Shown: positions 23,342 through 33,458, counted from the stretch's first letter. The stretch: 50,245 bases of DNA from Verrucomicrobiaceae bacterium (GCA_027486335.1 JAIXPK010000300.1:1-50245), one strand, 5' to 3'. Made by a program: numbers and translations. Notes: generated by a model from the sequence alone, not told the origin.

Positions 23342-24508
23342 AAAGCAAACCCCGGAGGCCAAATCGACCTCAACTCAGTCCTAGGACGCGACCGGCTCAT
23401 CAAGAACATCTGGGAAATCGTCCAGCAGCAAAGCATGGTGATCACCGCCGAACGCCGTATCGGCAAAACCACGGTCATGAAGAAAATGTCGGCCGAACCT
23501 CAACGGGGTTGGCTTCCAGTATATCAGGACCTGGAAAGCTGCCACTCAGCCGCCGAATTCTCGATGGCGGTCTATAAGCAGGTGCATCACTTCCTCAGCG
23601 GAAAGAGCAAATTGGCCCGACGATCCAAGGAGCTTCTGGGATCCCTTGGGGGCATCGAACTTGGTGGCACCATCAAGCTGCCAGAAAAGTCAGTCACTCC
23701 TTGGAAGGAGGTTCTGACCAAGTCGATCGAGGATCTGATGCACGAGAACGATGAGGGCACCAAACTGCTGTTCCTGTGGGATGAGTTGCCGTTCATGCTG
23801 ATGAACATCCGCGACGGCGAAGGCGAACAAACCGCCATGCAGGTGCTTGATCATCTGCGGTGGCTGCGCCAGACGCACAGCGGGCTTCGCATGGTCATCA
23901 CGGGCTCCGTCGGCCTTCACCATGTCCTCACTTCCCTCAAGGAGAAAAACTACGCCAACTCTCCAGTCAATGACATGGCAACGGTGGATGTCCCTCCCTT
24001 GGCACCAAACGACGCCGCCAGCTTGGCTCTATTGTTGATTGACGGGGAATCCCTGACGTCTCCTGACAAACCCGCCGCCGCAGAAGCCATTGCCCGGGAA
24101 GCGGATTGCTTCGCCTTCTACATCCACCACATTGTCAGAGGCCTGAAAATCATGGAATGGGACGCCAGTCCTGAAAATGTCGCCAAGGTGGTAACCTCGC
24201 ATCTGATGGATGCCAACGACCCATGGGAGTTGCTTCACTATCGCGAGCGGATTGCCACCTATTACCAGAACCACCAGAAGGAAGTCTCCCTGATTCTTGA
24301 TGAACTGGCAGCTCAAAACGAGCAAGCCTCGGTGGCCGAATTGTTGGCCATGCTCAAGGGCGCAAGCCAGTTTGACGACCGAGACAGGCTCCTTCGCCTT
24401 CTCAACCTGATGGAGCGTGATCACTACCTGAAACGGGACGAGTCTGGAGCATATCGCTTCCGCTTCCCGCTGATCCGCCGCTGGTGGAAACTCAACCGCG
24501 GCCTGTAA
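23339..24508 (+). CDS. AAA-type ATPase with C-terminal winged helix (ATPase_2/ORC-like), gene 1 of pair
   Basis: A 389-residue ATPase starting MKANPGGQIDLNSVLGRD. Walker A is A37-E-R-R-I-G42-K43-T44 in VITAERRIGKTT, Walker B is LLFLWD148E149, and a sensor-like MVITGS ends at 190. The C-terminal 75 residues (LLRLLNLMERDHYLKRD, FRFPLIRRWWKLNRGL) have the winged-helix shape of prokaryotic ATPase_2/ORC-CDC6-like proteins. A TTG at 23306 in frame would add 11 residues but sits on the -35 box, so ATG 23339 was preferred. Gene 2 starts 2 bp after its stop. The pair is divergent from a TOTE primase-helicase. No substrate is evident; regulation or sensing in a conflict system is an inference. Confidence 0.82.
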   Translation: MKANPGGQIDLNSVLGRDRLIKNIWEIVQQQSMVITAERRIGKTTVMKKMSAEPQRGWLPVYQDLESCHSAAEFSMAVYKQVHHFLSGKSKLARRSKELLGSLGGIELGGTIKLPEKSVTPWKEVLTKSIEDLMHENDEGTKLLFLWDELPFMLMNIRDGEGEQTAMQVLDHLRWLRQTHSGLRMVITGSVGLHHVLTSLKEKNYANSPVNDMATVDVPPLAPNDAASLALLLIDGESLTSPDKPAAAEAIAREADCFAFYIHHIVRGLKIMEWDASPENVAKVVTSHLMDANDPWELLHYRERIATYYQNHQKEVSLILDELAAQNEQASVAELLAMLKGASQFDDRDRLLRLLNLMERDHYLKRDESGAYRFRFPLIRRWWKLNRGL

Positions 24509-24510
24509 CC

Positions 24511-26736
24511 ATGCAGCCGTCACACCCCGCAGAGAGTCCCCACAGCGGCAAAGCCATCTGGGTCTTCACCCCCAGCCGCACCGATCCGAAGGACCTCGAG
24601 TTCATTCTCGTCCAAAGGCAAAGCCTCCTGCGGGACGCCGTCGAGCGGGTACAGGAGAGCGCGCTGACAAACCACAAGCACCACCTCCTCTTCGTGGGGC
24701 CGCGCGGCTGTGGGAAAACTCACCTCGTCACGCTCATCGTCAGCCGACTCGCTGAAGACGAGTCTCTCACAACCCATCTGCGCATCGCATGGCTGAATGA
24801 AGACGAAACCTGCACGACCCTCCTCGAGCTTCTTTTGAAGTTCCACGCGGCTCTTGAGAAGCGCTACCCCGCTGAATTCCACGCAGACATGCTCAGTCCC
24901 GCGTATGACCTCAAACAGGACGCCGCCTTGGAATTCGTCTCGAAGCATCTCCTCTCTGCTCTCGGTTCTCGCACACTCCTGGTCGTGACCGAAAACCTCG
25001 ACGCCATCTTCGAGGGACTCGGCGATTCCGGACAAAAACAGCTGCGATCCTTCATCCAGGAAAACCCCCGCCTCTCCATCGTCGCCACCGCCCAGCGGCT
25101 GGTCGAAGACCTCTCCAATCGGAACAGTCCCTTCTTCGGTTTCTTCCAGACAGAACATCTTAAGCCGCTCACGGTCACGCAGGCCACCGAACTCCTCCAG
25201 AACATCGCCCGTCTTCAGAACAAGGACTCTGTCGTAGATTTCCTCGCCACCAGCCAGGGACGCTCCAGAGTCCGGGCCATCCATCATCTCTCAGGGGGCA
25301 ATCACCGGATCTACATCGTCCTCTCGCAGTTCATCACTCGCGACAGCGTGGATGCGCTCTTGGAGCCGTTCATGAAAATGATCGACGAACTCACACCCTA
25401 TTACCAGGAACGCATTCGCTGGTTGCCGCCGCTGCAGCGAAAGATTGTCGAGTATCTCTGCACCTGCGAAGGCACCGTGCCAGTGAAAGATATCGCCAAG
25501 CGACTCTTCGCTACTCCGCAGACCATCTCCAGCCAGCTTCAGGACCTCCGGGAAAAGGGCTACGTCGAGGCCAATCAACGCGGTCGCGAGTCCCTCTACG
25601 AGATCAGCGAACCTTTAATGCGCACCTGCGTCGAAGTGAAGGACAATCAGCGCCTTCAACCACTCCGCCTGCTCGTGGATTTCCTCCGCGTCTGGTATGA
25701 CGATCAGGACCTCAAACTCCGTCTCGACACACTCGAACCTGCCTCCACATCCTTCTCCTATCTGCAATCTGCCATCCAAAAGAACCGCACCGACGGCAAT
25801 CTCAGAAAGCAGATCCTTCTGGACCATCTCCAATTGTCACTTCCGGAGGAGACTCCCTCAGTGGTTCGCGAGGGGATGGTTAATGGCTTGAAGAATGCTC
25901 CAGAAGAATTACTTCTGGCCTTGCAAAGCATGAGCGAGAAAATGCCAGCCGAGGCGGTCCTTTCTCTCAATGAAGCCATCGCTGAAGAAGCCACGCCCGC
26001 GACCAAGGTTGGCCTCTTGCTCGTTCGCGCGATAATTCATTCAGAATTGGAAGACCGAGCCAAAGAAATCGCCGACTACACGGCCGTGATCGACCTGCCT
26101 GGCGCATCGGTTAAGCACGTCGCCAAAGCGCTCCTCAATCGCGGCCTCGCCCATCTAAGTCATGGACGGAAAAAAGAATCAAGATCGGACTTTGAAACAC
26201 TTATTCGCCTTCGACAGACTCCTGTAGAAACCATAGTCTATGCGCACCTCTTCATTGCCGAAACCCACTTCAGCGACGGCAGATGGAGCGAAGGCTTCCA
26301 ATCCCTTGAGGCTAGTTTGGATCGCGGCGCGAAAGCACAGCCCGCATATCACGGAAATCCTGCCGGTTTGATCGGCATGATCTTCTCCGCTGGTCTGAAC
26401 CCAGAGGGCCGTCGCAGCAAAGTGGCCGAACTCCTCCGTCTCTATCAGAAGTATCAGGCGCTGCCCGCCTTGGGTGCGGCCGTCATTCAACACATCGGCA
26501 GCATCTACCGCTCCGGCGAGCCCTTTCCATCCTCGGACAATCTCGAAGACTGGAGATCAGCATGGGAGCAGGTCTCGGAAGGCTTTTCTGACTTTCGCCT
26601 TTCCATCCGCCTGCTTAAAACGTCGATCGCATTCCTCAAAACGGGAGGAAAGGACCGTTCGATCCTGCTGAACCTCGCATCCGCTGAGCGTTCCATCGTC
26701 GAGCAAGCCTTTGGCCTCGATAGAGAGCCTCGTTGA
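24511..26736 (+). CDS. AAA/STAND-like ATPase with MarR-like winged helix and TPR-like tail, gene 2 of pair
   Basis: A 741-residue protein. Walker A is G63-PRGCG-K69-T70 in LLFVGPRGCGKTHLV, Walker B is LLVVTE161NLD164, and FIQENPRLSIVATAQRL is a sensor-1-like strand. Residues about 305-375 (LPPLQRKIVEYLCTCEGTVPVKDIAKRL, TPQTISSQLQDLREKGYV) are a clear winged-helix/MarR-like DNA-binding domain. The C-terminal third is helical with TPR-like pairs (KALLNRGLAHLSHGRKKESRSDFETLIRL, then AHLFIAETHFSDGRWSEGF). NTPase, effector-like helix and superstructure repeats in this order recall STAND-type conflict proteins. ATG 24511 is 2 bp after gene 1; a GTG at 24484 overlapping gene 1 is an alternative. Codon use is less GC-extreme than flanking metabolic genes. 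Confidence 0.8.
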   Translation: MQPSHPAESPHSGKAIWVFTPSRTDPKDLEFILVQRQSLLRDAVERVQESALTNHKHHLLFVGPRGCGKTHLVTLIVSRLAEDESLTTHLRIAWLNEDETCTTLLELLLKFHAALEKRYPAEFHADMLSPAYDLKQDAALEFVSKHLLSALGSRTLLVVTENLDAIFEGLGDSGQKQLRSFIQENPRLSIVATAQRLVEDLSNRNSPFFGFFQTEHLKPLTVTQATELLQNIARLQNKDSVVDFLATSQGRSRVRAIHHLSGGNHRIYIVLSQFITRDSVDALLEPFMKMIDELTPYYQERIRWLPPLQRKIVEYLCTCEGTVPVKDIAKRLFATPQTISSQLQDLREKGYVEANQRGRESLYEISEPLMRTCVEVKDNQRLQPLRLLVDFLRVWYDDQDLKLRLDTLEPASTSFSYLQSAIQKNRTDGNLRKQILLDHLQLSLPEETPSVVREGMVNGLKNAPEELLLALQSMSEKMPAEAVLSLNEAIAEEATPATKVGLLLVRAIIHSELEDRAKEIADYTAVIDLPGASVKHVAKALLNRGLAHLSHGRKKESRSDFETLIRLRQTPVETIVYAHLFIAETHFSDGRWSEGFQSLEASLDRGAKAQPAYHGNPAGLIGMIFSAGLNPEGRRSKVAELLRLYQKYQALPALGAAVIQHIGSIYRSGEPFPSSDNLEDWRSAWEQVSEGFSDFRLSIRLLKTSIAFLKTGGKDRSILLNLASAERSIVEQAFGLDREPR

Positions 26737-26806
26737 ATACCGGACTTTCCCATGAATCTATTCGCAGCATTCGACGTAATCCCGCCTGGCTGACGACACG
26801 CACCAC

Positions 26807-28717
26807 ATGACCACTCCCGGAACCACCCGCCGCAGCCTCGCGCTCACCGCCCTCCTCGCCTTCATCTGCGCACCCTCTTCTCACGCCGAACCCAATCCCC
26901 CCACCGCCCACGCCGACGCCCGCAAAGCCTTCCTCAACGGCGTCACCCCATTCGTGAACGCCTACTGCACCGAGTGCCACAGCGACCGGAAATCCAAAGG
27001 CGGCCTCAATTACCAGTCCGCCCTCAAGGACCCCGGCAGCTCCGCCTCCCGCAAACGCTGGAAGCAGGCCCTCGCCAACGTCAAAGCCCACGACATGCCC
27101 CCGAAGGAAGCCGATCGCCAGCCCACCGACGACGAACGGCAGCAATTCCTCGACTGGATCGGCAAACTCAAATTCCTCAGCGCCAAAGACCCGGGCCTCT
27201 TCGTCATCCGCCGGCTCACCAAAACCGAGTACGGCAACACTCTCCACGACCTCTTCGGCGTCGACCCTTCCATCGCCCGCGATCTCCCTGACGAAGTCTC
27301 CGGCGCCGGCTACCTCAATACGCTCTCTCCTCTCCAATCCGAACAATACCTCGCCATCGCCGGACAAGTCCTCGACAAGGCCCTTCCCCCCAGCGGCCCA
27401 CCATCCGCCGAGTGGCTGCAGCCATGGTTCACCACTCCGCCTGCCGATGGCACCGACCCAAAATCCGCCGCCACCCTGGCCGCTCGCTCGCTCGCCCGTA
27501 AAGCCTTCCGTCGTCCGCCTTCCGACGCCGAAATCCAGACTCTGCTCGCCGTCTTCGATCTCGGCCTCGCTAACAATCTCAGCTACCAGGATGCGCTCCG
27601 CCTCATGCTCAAAGCCATCCTCGTTTCCCCCTCCTTCCTCTTCATCACCCCAGCCAGCGCCGCCCCTCAAGGCCAGTCCATCATCCCCCTCGATGACCAT
27701 CAGCTCGCCTCGCGTCTTTCCTATCTGCTCTGGGCCACCATGCCCGACGCCGAACTCTCCGCCCTCGCCGACAGCGGCCAGCTCCACCAGCCCGAAACCC
27801 TAACCACACAAACCCGCCGTCTCCTCGCCGACCCGCGCTCCCGCGCCCTCTTCGACGGCTTCGGCACTCAGTGGCTTGGCCTCGGCGACCTGAAATCCAA
27901 AACCTTCGACCCCGCCAGGTTCCCCCAGATGTCCGCCGACTTGCGCGACGCCATGATCGACGAAGCTCGTCTCTTCTTCGACAGCATCGTCCGCGAAAAC
28001 CTCAGCGTCATCCGCTTCATCGACGGCGACTACACGTTCCTTAACAACTCCCTCGCCGCCCTCTACGGCATGGAAGCCTCCGTCACCGGCCCGGAAATGC
28101 GCCGCGTCTCCCTCACCGACCCCAACCGCGGCGGCATCCTCGGCATGCCCGCCGTCCTCGCCGCCACTTCCTTCCCTAACCGTACCAGCCCCGTCCGCCG
28201 CGGGGTCTTCGTCCTCGAACAGGTCCTCGGCGAACACGTCCCGCCCGCCCCGCCTAACGTCCCAGCCCTCGATAAGCAGGACCCCGCCAAAGTCGCCTCC
28301 CTCACCCTCCGCCAGCGCACCGAACTCCACCGCACCAACGCCGTCTGCGCCAACTGCCACAACATCCTCGACCCCATCGGCTTCGGCCTCGAAAACTTCG
28401 ACGCCATCGGCCGCTGGCGCTCTCAGGACGACTCCGGCGGCCCCATCGACGCCGCCGGCGACCTCCCCGGCAACCACCACTTCTCCTCCCCGCGCGACCT
28501 CAAATCCATCATCGCCACCAGAACCAGCGACATCGCCCGCAACCTCACCGAAAAACTCCTCGCCTACGCCCTCTGCCGCCAGCTCGACGGCTACGACGAA
28601 ATCATCGTCGACCAACTCATGGACTCCATCGCCAAAGACGACTTCCGCATGCAGTCCCTCATCACTGCCATCGTCACCAGCTACCCCTTCACCCATCGCC
28701 GCATCACCGACGACTGA
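26807..28717 (+). CDS. Planctomycete-type cytochrome, DUF1592/DUF1588/DUF1585 family
   Basis: A 636-residue exported protein (signal peptide around [18 protein letters not shown]). C-type heme motifs are CTECH near residue 50 and CANCH near 520. The DUF1587-like [20 protein letters not shown]1592 core ([30 protein letters not shown]), DUF1588 ([26 protein letters not shown]) and DUF1585 tail ([19 protein letters not shown]) appear in order. These proteins are abundant in Planctomycetes and Verrucomicrobiota and are thought to act in polysaccharide-linked oxidation. The usual DUF1552 partner gene is absent; a terminator and tRNA follow instead, so this is a solitary copy. Confidence 0.92.
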   Translation: MTTPGTTRRSLALTALLAFICAPSSHAEPNPPTAHADARKAFLNGVTPFVNAYCTECHSDRKSKGGLNYQSALKDPGSSASRKRWKQALANVKAHDMPPKEADRQPTDDERQQFLDWIGKLKFLSAKDPGLFVIRRLTKTEYGNTLHDLFGVDPSIARDLPDEVSGAGYLNTLSPLQSEQYLAIAGQVLDKALPPSGPPSAEWLQPWFTTPPADGTDPKSAATLAARSLARKAFRRPPSDAEIQTLLAVFDLGLANNLSYQDALRLMLKAILVSPSFLFITPASAAPQGQSIIPLDDHQLASRLSYLLWATMPDAELSALADSGQLHQPETLTTQTRRLLADPRSRALFDGFGTQWLGLGDLKSKTFDPARFPQMSADLRDAMIDEARLFFDSIVRENLSVIRFIDGDYTFLNNSLAALYGMEASVTGPEMRRVSLTDPNRGGILGMPAVLAATSFPNRTSPVRRGVFVLEQVLGEHVPPAPPNVPALDKQDPAKVASLTLRQRTELHRTNAVCANCHNILDPIGFGLENFDAIGRWRSQDDSGGPIDAAGDLPGNHHFSSPRDLKSIIATRTSDIARNLTEKLLAYALCRQLDGYDEIIVDQLMDSIAKDDFRMQSLITAIVTSYPFTHRRITDD

Positions 28718-28724
28718 AAACTAA

Positions 28725-28757
28725 AAACCCCTGTAAGCCTTTAACTTACAGGGGTTT
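28725..28757. terminator. Intrinsic terminator, probably bidirectional
   Basis: A perfect 13-bp stem (aaacccctgtaag/cttacaggggttt) around a 7-nt AT-rich loop lies 8 bp after the cytochrome stop and 5 bp before the convergent tRNA 3' end. A-rich sequence precedes it, giving a short U-tract for the minus strand. Confidence 0.85.
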
Positions 28758-28761
28758 GAAA

Positions 28762-28838
<77 letters not shown>

Positions 28839-28950
28839 TGTCTGTCCTAGTCGCTGGCATGGGGAATGCAACTGGTTTTCCCAAATTGCTCGCGATTCAG
28901 CGCCGGGAAGGAAACGGAACAGTGACTTGACCCGCCACACGCCCCCTCAG

Positions 28951-30465
28951 ATGGATCGATCCATGCACGTTCTCCGGTTCGCTCTCGCCGCCGCTCTGCT
29001 CACCGGACCTCCAGCCGCCACTGCCGCCGCACCTCCCGCACGCGTCCGCTTCGCCACCTTCAACGCCTCGCTCAACCGCACCGCGCTCGGCCAGCTCTTC
29101 ACCGACCTCGTCTCCCCCGGCGCAGCTACCACCGGCGTTGCCCAAGCCAAGCGCATCGCCGAAATCATCCAGCGCAACGCCCCGGACATCCTCCTCATCA
29201 ACGAATTCGACTGGGACCCGCAACGCGACTTCCGCGGCCGCACCGTCCTCGACCTCTTCCACGACAACTACCTCGCCGTCTCCCAGAACGGCCAAACCGC
29301 ACTCTCCTTCCCCTACCGCTACACCGCCACCCCTAACACCGGCTTCTCACCTTACGACACAAACGACGACGGCGTCATCGACATCACGCCACCCGCGCCC
29401 GGTACCCCGGCCTTCCTTGACTTCGACAACTCCGGCACCGCAGTGACCACCCCGGGCTCCGAAGCCTACGGCAACGACGCCTTCGGCTTCGGCGAATTCC
29501 GCGGCAAATACGGCATGGCCGTCTACTCCCGCTTCCCTATCGACACTGCCTCCGTCCGCCAGTTCCGGCGTCTCCTCTGGAACGCCATGCCCGGAGCGCG
29601 CCTCCCTGACAACTCTTCCTCCCCAGCCCCCGCCGACTGGTACTCACCCGCCGAACTCGCCGTCTTCCGCCTCTCCTCCAAAAGCCACTGGGATCTCCCC
29701 ATCGACCTCGGCGGCGGCCACCTCGTCCACTTCCTCGTCGCCCACCCCACGCCCCCGGTCTTCGACGGCGCAGAAAACCGCAACGGCCTTCGCAACGCCG
29801 ACGAAATCCGCTTCTGGGCCGACTACATCGACCCCGCACGCTCCTCATGGATCTCCGACGATCAGCAAACCCGCGGCGGCCTCGCCCGCGGCGATCGCTT
29901 CGTCATCGCCGGCGACTACAACGCCGACCCCGCCAAAGGCGACAGTTTCCCCGGAGCCGCCCAGCAACTCGCCACCCACCCGCTCATCCTCAACTCCCCC
30001 ATCCCCTCCGCCTCCCGCTACTCTAACAACACCACCAACACCGCCGACTTCGCCCAGGACCTCCGCGTCGATTACGTCCTCCCCTCTCGCTCCGGCCTCT
30101 CCATCCTCGACAGCGCCATCTTCTGGCCCCTCTCCCCTCACCCCCAGGCCTCCCTCGTCACCACCGCCAACGCCAGCGACCACAAACTCGTCTGGCTCGA
30201 CGTCCGCCCCGATGTCTCCCTCGACGCCGCCGTCCAGAACTTCACCGCCACATGGACCGGCAACGCCATCCGCATCACGTTCTCCGGCGCCCCCGGCCAC
30301 CTCTACTCTCTCCAGGAGTCCACCAACCCCGCCTCCTCCCCATGGCTCCCAGTCCCAGGAGCCGACCCAGTCCCCCTCAACCCCGACTTCTCCGCCTCCA
30401 TCGACATCCCTCCCACCCCTCCAGGCCGCCGCTCCTTCCGCCTCGCCATCTCGTTCGCGCCTTAA
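28951..30465 (+). CDS. Exported endonuclease/exonuclease/phosphatase-family protein
   Basis: About 504 residues from ATG 28951 (MDRSMHVLRFALAAALL), with a signal peptide ending near AATAAA; ATG 28963 is an equally good start. Fold motifs are RFATFNASL, DILLINEFDWD (catalytic Glu), a long insertion, GLRNADEIRFWADYI, FVIAGDYNADP, RVDYVLPS and the terminal SDHKLVWLDV (catalytic His). The final 75 residues (IRITFSGAPGHLYSLQESTNP) resemble the beta-sandwich that ends many verrucomicrobial secreted proteins. It probably cleaves a phosphodiester or phosphomonoester outside the cytoplasm, perhaps for phosphate acquisition; the substrate is unknown. A short gap separates it from cysD. Confidence 0.88.
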   Translation: MDRSMHVLRFALAAALLTGPPAATAAAPPARVRFATFNASLNRTALGQLFTDLVSPGAATTGVAQAKRIAEIIQRNAPDILLINEFDWDPQRDFRGRTVLDLFHDNYLAVSQNGQTALSFPYRYTATPNTGFSPYDTNDDGVIDITPPAPGTPAFLDFDNSGTAVTTPGSEAYGNDAFGFGEFRGKYGMAVYSRFPIDTASVRQFRRLLWNAMPGARLPDNSSSPAPADWYSPAELAVFRLSSKSHWDLPIDLGGGHLVHFLVAHPTPPVFDGAENRNGLRNADEIRFWADYIDPARSSWISDDQQTRGGLARGDRFVIAGDYNADPAKGDSFPGAAQQLATHPLILNSPIPSASRYSNNTTNTADFAQDLRVDYVLPSRSGLSILDSAIFWPLSPHPQASLVTTANASDHKLVWLDVRPDVSLDAAVQNFTATWTGNAIRITFSGAPGHLYSLQESTNPASSPWLPVPGADPVPLNPDFSASIDIPPTPPGRRSFRLAISFAP

Positions 30466-30566
30466 ACAACCTAAACCCGACCATTCCGATCAGGAATCGG
30501 GAGAATTCGCTTGCGCCTCGCCTCTCCCTCCGTAGGCGTCCATCAACGTCTCCACCACTTTCCGCC

Positions 30567-31484
30567 ATGTCCACCTTCCACCGCTACCAGATCAGTCACC
30601 TCCAGCAGTTGGAATCGGAAGCCATCTACGTCCTCCGCGAAACCGCTGCCCAGTTCCGCAACCCCGCCCTCCTCTTCTCCGGCGGCAAAGACTCCATCGT
30701 CATGGCATGGCTCGCACGCAAAGCCTTCCACCCGGCCCGCATGCCCTTCGCCCTCTTCCACGTCGACACCGGCCACAACTTCCCCGAGGCCATCACCTAC
30801 CGCGACGAATTCGTCACTCTCATCGGAGCCCGCCTCGTCGTCGCCCTCGTCCAGGACAGCATCAACCAGGGCCGCGTCGCCGAAGAAAAAGGACCACGCG
30901 CCAGCCGCAATAAACTCCAGACAGTCACCCTACTCGACGCTATCGCAGACAACAAATTCGACGCCTGCCTCGGCGGCGGCCGCCGCGACGAAGAAAAAGC
31001 CCGCGCCAAAGAACGCTTCTTCAGCCACCGCAACGACTTCGGCCAGTGGGACCCAAAAAACCAGCGCCCCGAACTCTGGAACCTATTCAACGGCCGCAAA
31101 CACGAAGGCGAACACTTCCGCGTCTTCCCGCTCTCTAACTGGACCGAAATGGACATCTGGCAGTACATCCAGCAGGAAAACATCCCTCTCCCTTCACTCT
31201 ACTTCTCCCACCAGCGCCGCGTCTTCCGCCGCGACGGTTCATGGCTCGACGCAGAAACCGGATTCGCCAACCCGCAACCCGACGAACCCGTCGAATCCCG
31301 CACCATCCGCTTCCGCACCGTCGGCGATGTCACCTGCACCGGAGCCGTCGAATCCTCAGCCTCCTCGCTCGACGACATCGTCGCCGAAGTCGCCGCCGCT
31401 CGCCAGACCGAACGCGGCACCCGCGCCGACGACCAGCGCAGCGAAAGCGCCATGGAAGACCGCAAAAAAGAAGGCTACTTCTGA
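30567..31484 (+). CDS. cysD: Sulfate adenylyltransferase subunit 2 (CysD)
   Basis: The catalytic subunit of ATP sulfurylase makes adenosine 5'-phosphosulfate from sulfate and ATP in assimilation. It is 305 residues, the normal length. The PP-loop is SGGKDS (38-43), followed by FHVDTGHNFPEAITYRDE, the CLGGGRRDEEKARAKERFFSHR segment and the C-terminal VGDVTCTGAVESSA with AMEDRKKEGYF. ATG 30567 is supported by the family N-terminus (RYQISHLQQLESEAIYVLRE); upstream in-frame codons belong to the preceding gap. cysN follows after 51 bp, so the heterodimer genes are co-transcribed. No other sulfate-assimilation gene lies in the window. Confidence 0.97.
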   Translation: MSTFHRYQISHLQQLESEAIYVLRETAAQFRNPALLFSGGKDSIVMAWLARKAFHPARMPFALFHVDTGHNFPEAITYRDEFVTLIGARLVVALVQDSINQGRVAEEKGPRASRNKLQTVTLLDAIADNKFDACLGGGRRDEEKARAKERFFSHRNDFGQWDPKNQRPELWNLFNGRKHEGEHFRVFPLSNWTEMDIWQYIQQENIPLPSLYFSHQRRVFRRDGSWLDAETGFANPQPDEPVESRTIRFRTVGDVTCTGAVESSASSLDDIVAEVAAARQTERGTRADDQRSESAMEDRKKEGYF

Positions 31485-31535
31485 CCCGCAGCGTCCTAGC
31501 CACCCCTCCTTCCTAGCACCCCCTCTCCCAAAGCC

Positions 31536-32780
31536 ATGGACCTTCTCCGCTTCACCACCGCCGGCTCCGTCGACGACGGCAAATCCACTCTCATCGGCCG
31601 TCTCCTCTACGATTCCAAATCCATCTTCGAAGACCAGCTCGCCGCCGTCGAACGCTTCTCACAGAAACGCGGCGACGCCCGCGTCGACCTCGCCCTCCTC
31701 ACCGACGGTCTCCGCGCCGAACGCGAACAAGGCATCACCATCGACGTCGCCTACCGCTACTTCGCCACCCCGCGCCGCAAATTCATCATCGCTGACACCC
31801 CCGGCCACATCCAGTACACCCGGAACATGGTCACCGGCGCCAGCACCGCCAACCTCGCCATCATCCTCATCGACGCCCGTAAAGGTGTCATCGAACAAAC
31901 CTGCCGCCACGCCTTCCTCGCTAACCTCCTCCGCATCCAGCACGTCATCCTCGCCGTCAATAAAATGGACCTCGTCGACTACAGCGAGGAAACCTACGAA
32001 CGCATCAAGGCCGACTTCAGCGACTTCGCCAGCCGTCTCGAAAACCTCGTCGAGATGACCTTCATCCCCATCAGCGCTCTCAACGGCGACAACGTCGTCG
32101 ATAAATCCGACGCCATGCCGTGGTACAAGGGCCCCACGCTCCTCTATCACCTCGAAACCGTCTACGTCCGCCCCGGCGAAAACCACGTCGAAGCCCGCTT
32201 CCCAGTCCAGACCGTCATCCGTCCCCACAGCGACGAATGGCACGACTTCCGCGGCTACGCCGGCCGCGTCGCCGGCGGTGTCTTCAAACCCGGCGACGCC
32301 GTCGTCGCCCTCCCCTCAGGCTTCCAGTCCCGCATCAAATCCGTCCACTCCGCAGACGGCGATCTCCAGGAGGCCTTCGCCCCGCTCTCCGTCACCCTCA
32401 CCCTCGAGGATGAAATCGACATCTCCCGCGGCGACATGATCGTCAAACCCAACAACCCTCCAGAAACCGGTCAGGACCTCGAAGCCATGATCTGCTGGTT
32501 CAGCGAACGCCCCCTCAGCACACGCACCCGCTTCGCCCTCCGCCACACCACCCGCGAGGTCGCCGCCATCGTCAAAGACGTCCGCTACAAGGTCAATATC
32601 AATACCCTTCACAAAATCGAAGACGACCTCGTCTTCCGCATGAACGACATCGGCCGCATCGCTATCCGCACCTCCGCGCCGCTCATGTTCGACAGCTACG
32701 CGAAAAACCGTATCACCGGCAGCTTCATCCTTATCGACGAAGCCACCAATGAAACGGTCGCCGCAGGGATGATCATCTGA
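31536..32780 (+). CDS. cysN: Sulfate adenylyltransferase subunit 1, GTPase (CysN)
   Basis: The regulatory GTPase subunit drives APS formation with GTP hydrolysis. It is EF-Tu-like, with P-loop G10-SVDDG-K16-S17, D87-TPGH91, N142-KMD145 and the beta-barrel domains carrying VGRVAGGV-like and DEIDISRGDMIV motifs. At 414 residues it is the short form without a fused CysC APS kinase, so PAPS formation would need a separate kinase or direct APS reduction. The 51-bp spacer from cysD has no separate promoter that I recognise. The next gene is convergent and lies 25 bp beyond the stop. Confidence 0.97.
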   Translation: MDLLRFTTAGSVDDGKSTLIGRLLYDSKSIFEDQLAAVERFSQKRGDARVDLALLTDGLRAEREQGITIDVAYRYFATPRRKFIIADTPGHIQYTRNMVTGASTANLAIILIDARKGVIEQTCRHAFLANLLRIQHVILAVNKMDLVDYSEETYERIKADFSDFASRLENLVEMTFIPISALNGDNVVDKSDAMPWYKGPTLLYHLETVYVRPGENHVEARFPVQTVIRPHSDEWHDFRGYAGRVAGGVFKPGDAVVALPSGFQSRIKSVHSADGDLQEAFAPLSVTLTLEDEIDISRGDMIVKPNNPPETGQDLEAMICWFSERPLSTRTRFALRHTTREVAAIVKDVRYKVNINTLHKIEDDLVFRMNDIGRIAIRTSAPLMFDSYAKNRITGSFILIDEATNETVAAGMII

Positions 32781-32805
32781 ACATCCCCTTTCGGTTCCGG
32801 CCGCC

Positions 32806-33411
32806 TCAGCGCCGGCGCCGCCGCAGCAGCGCCACCGCGCCAGTCATCGCCACCACCGCAGCCGTCCCCGGCTCCGGCACGGCCCCGGCGTTGATCGCTG
32901 CCCCGATAACCGTCTCATACGCATAACTCATGATCAGGCCACCGGTCACATCATCGTTCAGCGAGACCTGAATCCATCCATACTGCACCCCTCCCCCAGT
33001 CGGATTCATCGCAAAACCCAGATACACCGGGCTCCCCGCCGTAATCTGCCCAGGCCCCGCACCAAGGTGACTCGTGCTCGCACTTGGCCCGCTCACATAC
33101 GTCAGCAATGGCCCTACAGGACTGTCAAACGGCAGCGCCACCACCTGATCACCCCCCGTCACCGCCGGAAACAACCCGTCGCCATTCACCACGTCCACCC
33201 CGGCAAAATCCATGCTGATCCACGGAGCCGCCGGATTGCCGTAGAAATCAGCCGGCTGGCTGTTCACTACCGCACCGCTCACAACATTCAGATACACCCC
33301 CGCAAAATTATACGGGATCGGAATGTTCGCATCACCACTGTAAACAATGGCCGCAGACACAGGGCTGGCCGCAAGGGCCGCTAGACACATTAGGGAACGA
33401 AGGCTTTTCAT
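32806..33411 (-). CDS. PEP-CTERM sorting-domain protein
   Basis: A 201-residue exported protein from ATG 33411 (MKSLRSLMCLAALAASPVSA, signal peptide). The C-terminus is a textbook PEP-CTERM signal: VPEPG, a hydrophobic helix TAAVVAMTGAVALL and RRRRR. It implies an exosortase elsewhere in the genome and probable surface or exopolysaccharide association. The body (ANIPIPYNFAGVYLNVVSG, YGWIQVSLNDD) resembles the small beta-rich PEP-CTERM proteins of Verrucomicrobiota, with no catalytic motif. It follows the giant surface protein gene by 47 bp on the same strand and may share its transcript. In-frame ATG 33462 would precede the signal peptide and is less likely. Confidence 0.9.
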   Translation of the reverse strand: MKSLRSLMCLAALAASPVSAAIVYSGDANIPIPYNFAGVYLNVVSGAVVNSQPADFYGNPAAPWISMDFAGVDVVNGDGLFPAVTGGDQVVALPFDSPVGPLLTYVSGPSASTSHLGAGPGQITAGSPVYLGFAMNPTGGGVQYGWIQVSLNDDVTGGLIMSYAYETVIGAAINAGAVPEPGTAAVVAMTGAVALLRRRRR

Positions 33412-33458
33412 GGCTGTTACCGGATTCGGTGTAGGGTTTTGGAATTCGCTCGTCTCTC

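Noticed and set aside
30476-30510. Possible terminator between the phosphoesterase and cysD (attcc-gatca-ggaat)
   Set aside because: The stem is only 5 bp with mismatched flanks and has no T-tract.
30252-30566. A longer CysD reading frame beginning inside the preceding phosphoesterase gene
   Set aside because: The extra residues are proline/serine-rich shadow translation of another frame; the CysD family begins at 30567.
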